Positions 43,235 to 53,586 of a stretch of 64,000 nt of DNA are shown piece after piece (positions within the stretch are counted from its first letter, which is position 1; the number at the start of each line of letters is the position of its first letter). Origin of the DNA: Pleurostoma richardsiae (taxonomy: Eukaryota; Ascomycota; Sordariomycetes; Calosphaeriales; Pleurostomataceae); assembly GCA_030052745.1 (NCBI GenBank), contig JANBVO010000055.1, positions 124,001 through 188,000 on the forward strand, read 5' to 3'. The notes beneath the pieces were generated by a model. The model did no database searches. It saw only the letters and a program-made list of their open reading frames with translations, and was not told where the DNA came from. The position numbers were made by a program, and so were the translations under genes.

Positions 43235-45906
43235 ATGGGCATCAAAGGGTGAGTGTCGTCATAGAATATGGGCCTGCCTCATGGGCTATTGCTGACACGA
43301 TTGTTGAAGGATATACCGGGAAATCGGGGCAGGGAAGCGCGTGTCGCTATGCAAGCTTGCCGTAGAGACCTTGGAAGAAAAAGGGAGGCCCTTCCGCCTA
43401 GCCATTGACATCTCCATATGGCAGTTCCAGGTCCAAGCAGCGAAGGGTACACGCTTGATTCGTCTTGCTGATTCTCATGATCTAATGCTAACAGTGTTTT
43501 GAAGGCGGCGCGAACCCGGCCATTCGGACGCTCTTCTACCGCCTCGTCAGGCTTCTCGGACTCGCCATTGAGCCGGTGCTCGTCTTTGATGGACCCAAAA
43601 AGCCGGCATTCAAGCGCAACAAGCGCACCGGCAGGGGAGATACCGTTGCTACTGCCATGGCCAAGAGACTTATAAAGCTCTTCGGCTTCCAGATCCACGA
43701 TGCTCCCGGAGAAGCCGAAGCCGAGTGCGCCCTGCTTCAGCAGCAAGGTGTCGTGGATGCCGTGCTCAGCGAGGATGTGGACACAATCATGTTCGGCTGC
43801 ACGCGGACGCTGAGGAACTGGTCGTCTGACGGGACCAAGGGGAGCAAGGCGCCAACCCACGTGTCGCTCTATGACTCGAAGGATCTTGGCCAGAGCGAGT
43901 CTGGCCTAGACCGGGAGGGGATGGTACTGGTCGCCCTAATGAGCGGAGGTGACTACCTCCCCGAAGGAATTCCGGGCTGTGGCGTCAAGGTAGCTTGCGA
44001 AGCTGCAAAGGCAGGATTCGGCAAGTCGTTGTGTCGCCTGAAGAGGGCTGATACCACCGCAGTGGCGGCTTGGAAAGACAATCTCTCGCACGAGCTGCGG
44101 ACGAACGAGAGTGGCTTCTTCCGGACAAAGCACAAGGCTCTCACCATCCCAGAGTCTTTCCCGAATCTAGAGATCCTGAGATACTATACTCACCCGGTGG
44201 TGTCGCAGCCTTCGGCTGTTGACAGGGTCAAGGAACAGTTCCGCTCTGCCAAACCCTCCGTGGATGTTCTGGGTCTCCGCGCTTTCGTCGGAGAGACGTT
44301 TGACTGGAACAACAAGATCGGCGCCGTGAAACTGATTAGAGTCATAGCCCCAAGTCTCTTGGTGCAGGCCCTGCTAGCCCTACAAACTAGTCAGGAATCG
44401 CGGCTGGACGAACCTCAGGGTAGCCAGGAAGAGGGCGAAGCGAAATTGATCCGCGCAATATCGAGTAGAAGGAGTCACTTCAGTACGGACGCCACACCAG
44501 AGCTGCGGATCTCCTACGTTCCTGCAGATATTGTGGCCCTAGACCTGAGCCAGGAAGAAGAGGCGCCTGTGGTATCATACGCTCGTGCAGGCCTGGCTCT
44601 TAATAGTGATGACGACTTCGAGGAGGAGATTGAAGAATCAGCCGGAGTGGCATCAGCCAGCAGTACGACCAAGAAAGCTTTCGATCCTCTGCAGCCGGAT
44701 TCCGCATGGATACCGGAATCTGTGGTCAAACTCGGCGCACCCCTGACGGTGGAAGGCTGGGAAGAGAAGCAGAGGTCGAAACAACTGGCTCGCACAGCCA
44801 AGGCACCAAAACGGCGGATGAAGAAACCGGACATGGCAGCAGGCGCACTTGACAGATGGGTGCATGTCACGAAGAACGTCACGACGCCGAAGAAAAATTC
44901 TCCTGTGCCGCTGGTATATGCTCCTCCGCGGTCTCGGAGTCGGACAGCGTCGCCTGTAGCGAGCCCTCGGCCCGCGAATACGATACAACTGCGCGCCAGA
45001 TCAGTCAACGAACCGTCAAAGAAGCCCCCAACTGCCTTAAGAAGTAAGAAAGCCAAGCCCAAGGGACAGGCAGCCGCCGCCAGCAAGCCTGCGGCGCAGA
45101 CCAAAAACCCCTGGACGATCGCAGGCTCACAAGCGTCTCCCAGGGTCTCCAAGTCCTTCAGATCTGCAGAGCCAATTATTATCTCGTCTAGTCCCGCCCC
45201 TGCGGCGTCTTCGCCCCCTTGTTCGTCTCTGAAGCACGTTAGGATGCCGCCGGCGGAAAACTCCTTCGTGCAAGACCCGTTCGCAAGTCCGTCGCTGAGT
45301 GCCCGCAAGCAGAGGCCACCGGGGAGCCGGCAGACGCGCCACGGTGAGCCGGCAGCATCGACGAGGCGCGGAGGGTCGTCGCCAGCAGGGTCCCCACAGG
45401 ATGATGCACTGCCTAGCTCCCAAGTGTCTGTAGAGAACCATCGCAGCACGCGCCCGGAGTCTGGGCGGACGCGTCCTGACGGAACGGGATCTCCAAAGAC
45501 ACGAGCTCTGGCGAAGAGCAAGCCAGGCGTAGAGTACCAGACCATAGACTTGGACTCAGACTCGGATGTCTTTCGCGATCTTGCCAGCATCCGTCTAAGG
45601 AAGAAGGGTGCGAGGAAAGATGACGACTTGAAGGGCTCGAAGGTCGCAGATGAGCATAACGGGGAAGGACAACCGAAGGACCAACAGAAGGATATACCAC
45701 CCAAATCGAAGACCACCACAACGAAGCTCTACGTTCCTAGAGTGAGCGACATAGGTTTCGTCAGGGAGGTTGAGGTCACCCGCGAGGAAGCGGATCGCCT
45801 TGTCAGACAACAGCTTGTCTCCGCAACAGCGAGAGACTCCAGAAAGGGGGGGAGGATATGGAGGCAAAGCGAGGTCTCCGTCCTCGATCTTACTGCAGAG
45901 GATTGA
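43235..45906 (+). CDS. YEN1: Holliday junction resolvase YEN1/GEN1 (XPG/Rad2 family)
   Basis: Structure-specific nuclease that cuts Holliday junctions late in the cell cycle. Three exons (14-nt 43235-43248, 43310-43446, 43505-45906) give 850 residues. XPG-N: MGIKGIYREIGAGKRVSL, AIDISIWQFQ with the metal-binding Asp, and LVFDGPKKPAFKRN. XPG-I: DAPGEAEAECALL (acidic ligands near 116-125), SEDVDTIMFG (near 139-148), then the helix-two-turn-helix region LMSGGDYLPEGIPGCGVKVA. GEN1-type features are GGANPAIRTLFYRL and the lack of the long XPG spacer. The C-terminal ~350 residues are disordered and Ser/Lys-rich, with many SP sites suited to CDK control (inferred from yeast Yen1). Confidence 0.93.
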
Positions 45907-46271
45907 CGAGATCTCGAAAGTAATTCGTTTGTAATTACCACCAAAAGTCGCGCTGAGAAGCGCTGTAGGGGGCAAAGCATGAAGCATGCCTTACGAATGT
46001 CTAGAAAAGGAGCAGCACCTTAGTAGCACTTATGAGCAGCTTATGATGACCAGCTGAATATTACAACATATGATTAACGGGTATCCTGCAGTTGATCGCT
46101 CGTTTACATGGCTTCGTATATCGTCAAGGAAAACATTCGTGAGCAAAAATGATCGTAAGGGCATTATACCCACACCAGCGCCAGGCCAGACCAAGCCGAC
46201 TCCTCGTCCCCTGCCCACTCCCCTTAGTTATCAAGTAGTCAAACCCTCATGTGCGAGAGGAACATGACGTA
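45907..46271. other. Convergent 3' intergenic
   Basis: 365 bp between the stops of YEN1 (+) and the BTB gene (-). No feature seen. Confidence 0.6.
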
Positions 46272-48011
46272 TCAGTCATCCACCGACCAGGGCAGATCCC
46301 GATCCGTCACCCTCGTGCACGTCAGATAGCCGATCCCGTCGGCCACCCTGCCGCCTCCTCCTCCTCCTCCTCCTCCGCTGCCGCCCATCATCTCCAGCTC
46401 CAGCCCGCTCCCCATCAGCGGGCGCACCACCTCGCGCGCCATGGCCTTGAGCTCGTTGACGCGCTTCTCGAACCGCCGCAGGTTGTCCCGGCTGTACAGC
46501 TCCGGCGTCAGCTTCAGGAACCGCTTGCACTCGTCGTGGCCCAGGAACGCCGCCCCGCCCGGGCTGCCCAGCGCGCGGAACGTCCGCCCCAGCGACGCGA
46601 GCGGCGGCGTCGCGGAAGCCGCCACCAGCGCGCCTCCTGTCCCGCCGTGGTTGTGCCGCGAGCTCTCGCCGCTGCTGCTCCCGCCGCGCGTGGCCCGCAG
46701 GCCCGCGTCCCGCGACGAGCCGCCGCCGCCCCGGCGCTCGGGGACGGCGATGGGGGCGGGCGTCGTGTTGTCCGCGAGCCACTGCCGGAAGAGGCTCACG
46801 GCGAGCCAGTCGAGGTAGCTCGTGGCGGGGGTGACGCGCTCGCCGGAGCGGGTGGTCAGGTTGAGGCGGAACAGGCGGCCCTCGACGCGGGCGACCGTCT
46901 CCTCGAGCTCGTCGACCTTGTCCTCGATGATGTCGAGCACGGCCTCGGGCAGCGCGGCGCGCAGGCTGCGCTCGCCGGCGGGCCACTGGCCCACGACGTG
47001 GATGAGGGCCTCCTGGAAGATGATGCGCGACCGCGCGAGGTAGCCCAGCCGCAGGTAGCTGATGGGGTACTTGGCCACCTGCTTCCACAGCCGCGACTGG
47101 AACTGCAGCAGGTGGTGGTCGACGCGGGGGCCGACCACGGCGAGGGCGTCGTACTGGTCCGCCAGGGTCAGCAGCGACTTGCACTGCACGTAGGCGTCGG
47201 CGATGTTGATGCCGTCGAGGATCGGCGGGTAGTTGTACATGATGCGGAAGAGGTTGTCGTAGTCGCGCAGGAGGTCCTGCTCGGCCTGCGAGGGGGGCGG
47301 CAGCGGCGGCTGAGATGAGGATGTGAGGGAGAGGTTGGCGACAGAACGGAAGAAGGAGTGGCTGCTAGAATGCGAGGTCGAGTGACTGTGTTTCCGGCTC
47401 GAACTCGACGGCGCTGATCCGCCGAACAGCGAGTTCGGCGCCGGTGGTGCACTGCCGCCAGAGCTCCCGCTGAGTTCGTCCTTCTGCACCAGCATGGGTA
47501 TGTCGCCGTCGCCTGTCCCGGGATCCAGCTCGTACCTCCACCTCCTCTTCGGCGTCCCCAGCGGTGACGGTCGAGCACTCCCTGCCCCGCCCCGCTCGCT
47601 GCCAGAGTCCTCGCCGATCCTCGCTAGTTCGCCGCCGGTCGGGAGTGCCGTCGTGGCCGTGGGAGCCGAGCTGCTGGCGGGTAGTAGCTGCGGCAGGGCC
47701 TGGCCGCGCGACCACTCGTTGCTGGTGCTGGCCTCGAAGAAGCCGGAACAGCGAGTCAGGGTGTGCCGATGCAGCAGGTACCTATTCTCGTGGCCCGAGG
47801 CCACCCTGACCACAATCTCGACATCGCCCGAGTTGCTGAACCAGGGGAACTCGTTCTGCGGCACATACGAGGTGCCCCCGGCGTGCGAGCGGTTGTACCG
47901 GCGGGATCGCGACAGGTGGTGGTGCGACCGGCCGCCGGTGGAGCTGGCGCCCACGACGGACGAGGGGCCGCGGATGGTGAGGGAGGTCGACTGGTCCGGC
48001 TGGGAGACCAT
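46272..48011 (-). CDS. BTB/POZ-domain protein with split BTB and low-complexity insert
   Basis: Possible adaptor protein; no specific function can be named. A single exon from the ATG at 48011 gives 579 residues; the frame runs upstream only through a GTG. The BTB fold starts with GDVEIVVRVAS and HRHTLTRCSGFFEAS. It is then broken by about 150 polar residues rich in Ser and His, and seems to resume at LLRDYDNLFRIMYNYPPIL with VQCKSLLTLADQYDALAVV. A helical BACK-like region follows (YPISYLRLGYLARSRIIFQE), then a disordered Gly/Ser segment, a helical block (LGHDECKRFLKLTPELYSRD), and a run of nine Gly near the end. The first 55 residues are polar. GC content is very high, so long shadow ORFs lie on both strands. 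Confidence 0.82.
   Translation of the reverse strand: MVSQPDQSTSLTIRGPSSVVGASSTGGRSHHHLSRSRRYNRSHAGGTSYVPQNEFPWFSNSGDVEIVVRVASGHENRYLLHRHTLTRCSGFFEASTSNEWSRGQALPQLLPASSSAPTATTALPTGGELARIGEDSGSERGGAGSARPSPLGTPKRRWRYELDPGTGDGDIPMLVQKDELSGSSGGSAPPAPNSLFGGSAPSSSSRKHSHSTSHSSSHSFFRSVANLSLTSSSQPPLPPPSQAEQDLLRDYDNLFRIMYNYPPILDGINIADAYVQCKSLLTLADQYDALAVVGPRVDHHLLQFQSRLWKQVAKYPISYLRLGYLARSRIIFQEALIHVVGQWPAGERSLRAALPEAVLDIIEDKVDELEETVARVEGRLFRLNLTTRSGERVTPATSYLDWLAVSLFRQWLADNTTPAPIAVPERRGGGGSSRDAGLRATRGGSSSGESSRHNHGGTGGALVAASATPPLASLGRTFRALGSPGGAAFLGHDECKRFLKLTPELYSRDNLRRFEKRVNELKAMAREVVRPLMGSGLELEMMGGSGGGGGGGGGRVADGIGYLTCTRVTDRDLPWSVDD
46342..46380 (-). repeat. (GGN)n run encoding polyglycine
   Basis: A run of about a dozen GGN codons near the BTB gene 3' end, seen on the + strand as repeated cct units. 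It encodes the glycine tract and is likely to vary in length. Confidence 0.85.
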
Positions 48012-49571
48012 GAATGCGGGCACCAGGCGTCGAGGCGGTTGTTTCGTTTGATGTTGCTCTCTTCTCGCTGCTGCTGCCTCTGCCTTGTGCGAGGCTGTCC
48101 TCACTCGGCAGTTGGAAGTGTCTACGGGGCTCTGTCGCGGAGGTGGGGCCGGTCAGTGCATCCGATCTTTGTCTTGAAGGTGTGACAACTGCTCTTCCAT
48201 CCCAAGGATGCTGCAGTTGAGGAAACGCTAGACCGCACAAGAGTGCAACTGATTATAGAACAGATAATTGTAGAATGCAAGGAGAGTTCGGATAAGCCAA
48301 AGAGATACAAATGACCAACCAAGGACGGTGGTAGCGTCCTGTCAAATCTGTTCAAGCCCCTTGGCCTCACTTTGGCTCTGTCGGTTTCGTTTCTGCAGGT
48401 GCAGCTGCCAGCTGCGAAAGGGCGCTGAGGCTGTGCCTGCCGTTCGCCACAGTACAATATGTACGAGGAGCCGGGGAGCGCGATTGGGCGGTCAGGACAC
48501 TGTGAGAGAGCTTCACGACAACAAGACAGACATCATGCAGGGGTGGACGAAGAAGATACAGGCCATCGGTGCGAGATACCCGTGAATCTTCTTGTTGTGC
48601 TTTACACGGTTTCCCGCGTCTCGTCGCGTGTCACCTGCTCCCGCTGTCGAGACGCCTTCTCGACCACCCGCAGCTGCGGTTGATGCATGCAAAACAAGGA
48701 AGCAGGACGAAAGGCCGGGCTCCGCTCCGAGGCAGGGTTGCGGCCACTGTCGGCCTATCAGTAAGGAGGATGGGTGCCAGAGGGGAGCAGACCCGAGCGT
48801 CCCTCGCCCAGTCACTTGCCCGTAACCTGCCGGTCCTCCAACAGCCGCAGGAGGAGCGCCCAAGATACGGAGACATGCCTCCTCGGAATGAATGGGGCCA
48901 TACTCTTCCCCATCTCTGCCCAGCGCAAGCGTCGGTATTGACCATCTTTCTTCCGTGCCTCGCATGCTGGTTGTGGATAGAGAGGTGTGGCTTCTCCATT
49001 CACGGTGACCCGAAAGGTGGCTGGCTCCTCAAGAGGCCTCCTCTTTTCTCAACGTCATGTCCCATTGACGGCATCGTTAACTCCGGACAGAGTCAACCTT
49101 CGGGGTACGGAATACATCCTAAAACTAATCATTCACACATAGAGTCACTCTTCACAACCATGCTGCGAGTGTCATGAAAGGCAAAGCCATCATTTGCATT
49201 GATGAGCGACTCGCTGTCGCTCGCCTCCCCGTCGACGGCTCTTACCTTTGATTCACCACTTACAGTCAATTCCGCTACCACCGCAACAGCGATATGGAGT
49301 CAGGAGTATGCAGGAGCGCAGAGGAAGATTGTTGAAGGCTTTTAGTTGTTGCTAATAGTACAGATAAATACAGAAAATTTCAGATGCCCCAAGATGCCCT
49401 CCGGTTACCTTTTTCCACCGTGAGCGCAGGAAACTCCCGAGACGTGCGACCGGAAAGAAAGCTTCGTAACGGTAATCATCACCAGCCCAAGCCATCCTCA
49501 CCGAAGCCACATCCCCCAAGTTCCGTTCGAAAAGCAACCTTGTCAACTCCGAGTCCAGGTGTAGTAGTCAT
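48012..49571. other. Intergenic, 1.6 kb
   Basis: Lies between the BTB start and the stop of the next minus-strand gene. Short overlapping ORFs on both strands show no family signature. It should contain the BTB promoter. Confidence 0.45.
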
Positions 49572-50522
49572 TTAGTTCAGCACCATATCGATATCCGCGA
49601 CAGTCGCCTTTTGAGTATGTTCGTCAGCACTGGTGTCCTCCGGCTTGGGCGACTCAGCAGCAGTCATGATCTGTGGCCCGTCGAAAACAGGGGGCGACGA
49701 CTTCAGGTTTTGTAAGGCCCTGTCCGAGTCCTTGCTGACAAGCCGACCTTGGCGCAAGTTCTCCGCAAAGAGGAAGTACCCTTCGGCTGCCTCGACGAGA
49801 TATGACTGAAGTCCCCGGCTCTCGACTCGGATTTTGGCGTCGGTAACAGGAAAATGGTTTTCGATAAAGCGGGCCCAACCACGCGCCGCAGCCTGGATGT
49901 GTTCATCGCTGCTGATTTGGCTCCAACCGATGCCGAGGTGAAGGGTGAAGTTGTCGACAATTGGCTGCTTGCTGGTATCGGATTCAGCAACGTCACGGCC
50001 GGCGCTGGTTAGACGACTTGGTTGTTGTTGTTGATCGGAAGAGACCGTTGCTGTCATGTCGAGTCGCTGCGATTTGTGACTTCTGAGGGACGGGCGCTCC
50101 TGGGCCTCATGCTGCTGAGCGAGCAGAGCAGTCTCATTCTGCTTAGCCCGTTGGTCTGCAGCTTTCTCTTCAACCCAGGTTCCGGACTGACTGCCCGCGT
50201 CGACAACATAGCCAGATTTCTTCTTGATGATGATCATGCCGGGACCGTACTCCCACTCATCCTCGTGCTCTTCGATGGATGGCGCTGGTACTGTCTTTTC
50301 CGGATTGTCGAGGTTGACTGATGCTTCGTCTCTCGATCGTTTGCGGCCAGCAAAGGTAGAACTGGATCCGAGAGCAGGTTGATGGGGCCATGAACCTGAG
50401 TGACTGAACGACACAGACTGGTGTGACAAGATTGGCTTATCGAACGGGAACCGGTGGACAGGCTGCGGCTGGATGCCAAGGACCGGTGACGAGGTCGAGA
50501 AGCCACGATCAAACGATGCCAT
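49572..50522 (-). CDS. Fungal protein of unknown function
   Basis: I do not recognise a named family. A single exon gives 316 residues. The N-terminus is polar and aromatic-rich with a likely nuclear signal (FAGRKRSRDEA). A conserved-looking central motif reads DEWEYGPGMIIIKKKSGYVV, followed by DAGSQSGTWVEEK. After a Gln/Ser-rich linker there is a folded-looking segment: LHLGIGWSQISSDEHIQAAA, RGWARFIENHFPV and ESRGLQSYLVEAAEGYFLFA. The C-terminus is acidic. The arrangement suggests a nuclear protein, but this is inference. The 5' side is a long polypyrimidine leader (purine-rich on the + strand). Confidence 0.75.
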   Translation of the reverse strand: MASFDRGFSTSSPVLGIQPQPVHRFPFDKPILSHQSVSFSHSGSWPHQPALGSSSTFAGRKRSRDEASVNLDNPEKTVPAPSIEEHEDEWEYGPGMIIIKKKSGYVVDAGSQSGTWVEEKAADQRAKQNETALLAQQHEAQERPSLRSHKSQRLDMTATVSSDQQQQPSRLTSAGRDVAESDTSKQPIVDNFTLHLGIGWSQISSDEHIQAAARGWARFIENHFPVTDAKIRVESRGLQSYLVEAAEGYFLFAENLRQGRLVSKDSDRALQNLKSSPPVFDGPQIMTAAESPKPEDTSADEHTQKATVADIDMVLN

Positions 50523-52172
50523 TGCGACCTGCGGGAACTAGATGAGAGTAAGAAGTCAAGTTTGGGTGAGTCGATGCGACGGCAACGCGCGAAGGTGCCT
50601 GGCAGAGGTAGGGCTGCGGCTGTGGGATCAATTGAAGGACAAGATCGAGTGGGCGAAGGGACTATAGCATGGTATGAGAACGGGGAAGAAGGAGTTGAGG
50701 CGCAACGCGTCGCCGGCGTTGTATTCGAGGTCACTAAGATGTCGAAGGTTGGGAGTGGACGACGGCAAGAAAGACGCAAGGAGGCGAGGCTAGAGAAGTG
50801 AGAGTGGGTATAGGTATGTGGTCAATGGCTAGGATCGGGGGGATGATGAGGTAGAAGGAGCAGGAGGAGGGTGAGGCAGGTGGGTAGGTATTGTCCCCAG
50901 GTGTGGTGAGGCAGAAGAGGGTATGGGCGGGAGAGGAAATATTTATGGGTGGATGTAAGTGAGTGCTGGTGGATGATGGGGGAGGAAGGGGAGAAGGAAG
51001 AAAGAAGGCGGAAGATAAGCTTGGGGAGGGAAAAAGAGGTAGACCCAGACACGGTTGGCAGGACTTGTTACTGTGGAGAGGAGGCAGGCCGAGAAGGTTG
51101 CAGCACACACTGCAGGACGACGAGAGAAGGCGTCGGCAGCCGGCTGCGCGAGGACAGACGCAGTGGGAGGATCTCTGAGCTCCGGTACGTACCAATCCTC
51201 GCGTTTCCCGTCCCCGGTGTAAGCGGGCGGAAGTGAAAGAATTGAAGGTCTATCTAGCGTAAGTACTTAGTCACTATTGTTGACACTCCTGATTTGTAGG
51301 CTGTCAGTTAACATCTAAGAACATTAGTTAGTCAGCGCTGCTTTATTTTTTCTGTGAGGAAAGGTGAGGCAAGCGAAACCGGAATCAGCCCTTGATTGGA
51401 CAGATGTGATCGGGGCTAGACCAACGCCGAAGTCTCTGATGCTCAGCGTTCTGATTCGTTAATCTGTATGGTACCTTGTCCCCACTTCTCTCTGGCTTTG
51501 TCGCTGACGTTGATTGATGGCCTGCTGTGGACCCCTGCCCCTGCTCTGGTGAATGCTTGCAGTTATCCTTTTTTGGCTTAGCTCGCATTTGCACCATCGA
51601 GCCTGATGCTGCTCGCTCTGATTGGCTGGTTAACTCGACAAATGAAACACCTGAGGCATCGAATGTATGCTTGCAACTTTTTTCACACCACTGGGTGGTT
51701 GTACTGACTCGTCTACAGATCTAGCCTCAATGCGTACTAGCTTCCTAGTTTTCTACGCTAAGGGAAGACATATTTTTAAACACACGCTCGTCGTGAAGTT
51801 AGTGCGGGATGCACGAAAACCAAGCGGTCAAAGAGAGACGGTGTGGCTTACGTACGCTTTGGCGGACCTACGTACAGAGCAATACGATTGGGTGCGTACT
51901 TATTCCACTGTTGAGTTATTGATTTATGCATTCATTATGCAACATAACTCATCCCTGCTGAGTAGTGCAGAATAATACTCAGTATTACGCAATAAGCGAC
52001 ACCGCCCACGATGCACACATTGTCGAATTACTATGTAGAGTGATGGCTGATACAGTAGCCGGCTAAAAGCTATGTCGGCTTAGGAAAAGCGGTTATTAGG
52101 GCTTGAGGCTTAGAATACAGCAAGGAAAGTATACTTTCGACCTTACAGTTCTCTCTACGTATACTTCGAGCC
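50523..52172. other. Intergenic with polypurine tract and AT-rich segment
   Basis: The part next to the 316-residue gene (about 50560-51180) is strongly purine-rich on the + strand, i.e. a polypyrimidine leader or promoter for that gene. From about 51240 to 52170 the sequence is AT-rich with a perfect 7-bp inverted repeat (CTGAGTA ... TACTCAG) near 51958-51982. No supported ORF. Confidence 0.45.
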
Positions 52173-53586
52173 TCAGGGGCCTGACGGACCTCGCATCTCC
52201 TGGCCAGTGCCTGGTAGCCCTGACCGGCCAGGATTTCTCATCGCTTCTGCTTGTTCGAAGAGGGCAGGATCATCAGAGTTCTCTCTTCCGCCATACAGCC
52301 CCTTGAATCCAGGGGTATCCAATCCCGCGGGGCTCGCGTCTCTTCTGTTCCGAGGTCTCCGAGCTGTCACGGGGGTCGCTCCTATGGCCCGGGCTCTCGA
52401 TCTCGTGATCGGAGCCGTATATGAACCCGGGAGTTGGCTCCGATGCCTAGCCTCGGGAAGGTGCTCTGGAGTCTGCGGCTGTGACATTGCCGGAAGCGAA
52501 TCGTTATATACTCGGAGACGCGGTGTTGTCGGTTGAGCTGCTAGCATCGACGGTTCGGCTGGCACAGCCACCGGTTCGTGCCCTGGAGAAGCCAGAGTCC
52601 CAGCCCTTGGCGTTGTGCGGCTGTCTGGCGATCGGATGCGAGATCCTATGATCTCGACCGCAGCCCTGACAACGTTGCTAGGCCCTCTAGGCTACACAGG
52701 ACCACGGTCTTCGTTAGCTAGGCCTTCAATTTCAGCACAAAATCGGACGTACTGAGACAACCAGGGCGCGATGATATCGACTGCTTCGCATTGACGAGCG
52801 CTGCGTGGGAGTGCCGGCAGGAGAGACATTGCGTTCTCCTTGAAGGCGGCGTGCAGAGCCAGTGTTGGAACCCTATTTACCCGGTAAGAGTTATCCCACA
52901 GCTGTCCTGGGTTCACTCACTGTTTTCGACGGATGTTCCGCAGCCACCTTTTCTGGGGCCACCGGCTCGAGAGACGGGGAGATAACCCGTCCATCTGTCT
53001 CATTTTGTCCTAGATGTCCTCTCCAACTCCCCTGCTGTAGAAGCTTCGTCTGTCCCGGTCTAGCAACTGCCTTATCTAATGTCATCGTTTCATCTGTTGA
53101 CGGGATTGGCCACATCAGGGTCTTGGGAGCGTCTACACTCGATCCATCGTTATCATCTGGATGGGACTCTCCAATCGATTGGACTCGTGGACCGCGGCGA
53201 GGTCTCATTGCTAGATATTTTATATCAGAGGCAAGCGAAGATGAGGGACCGGATTCGTCTTCTAGATGTGTGTCGAAGTGTGTCACTTGTTCCGGAATAA
53301 GCGAGTCGTCTTCATCCAGTCCATTGAGGAGACACCGAGGTGAGCAGACCAAGTGCTGCCAAGTCCGGGTCGATGATTGAGGCGTCTTCTGTTCGGCCTT
53401 GCCAGTTATCAGAATTGGAGACGTTGGTACCGTTGCTCCAAAGTCCGTAGCAGTTGTCGCCATTTGGTGCACCGTTCCTCTAGCCCTTTCTTCGGCCTTC
53501 AGGTACTTTCGATACCTCATTCGAGTGTCCGCGATCTTGATGTCAGACATGGCCAGGGAAATCCGGGTCGGCGTCAGGCGGAGCAT
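52173..53586 (-). CDS. Disordered fungal protein, unknown function
   Basis: No known domain. Three exons joined by splice sites and frame (53586-52921, 52872-52753, 52691-52173) give 434 residues; all junctions are phase 0. The second intron has a clear branch site (gctaac) and ends cctgtgtag. The sequence is polar, rich in Pro, Ser, Arg and Thr, and probably unstructured. The start (SDIKIADTRMRYRKYLKAEE) may form a short helix. The C-terminal block PRLRVYNDSLPAMSQPQTPE, followed by LPEARHRSQLPGSYTAPITR and GLDTPGFKGLYGGRENSDD, looks like a conserved fungal motif that I recall from other Pezizomycotina, without a function. Possibly nuclear. The start could also be the Met 12 codons downstream. 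Confidence 0.7.

Noticed and set aside
44514-45719. A 401-codon minus-strand ORF
   Set aside because: Lies opposite the disordered C-terminus of YEN1; the + frame continues the nuclease without interruption.
46251-47318. A 355-codon + strand ORF and a 302-codon ORF in another minus frame
   Set aside because: Both overlap the BTB gene and consist of Arg/Pro/Ala-rich sequence typical of GC-driven shadow frames.
48569-49177. A 202-codon + strand ORF between genes
   Set aside because: Starts at a non-ATG codon, has no domain pattern and mixed composition; not supportable as a gene.
51958-51982. Inverted repeat CTGAGTA ... TACTCAG as a transposon end or attachment site
   Set aside because: Only seven base pairs, with no partner copy, no target duplication seen and no transposase nearby.
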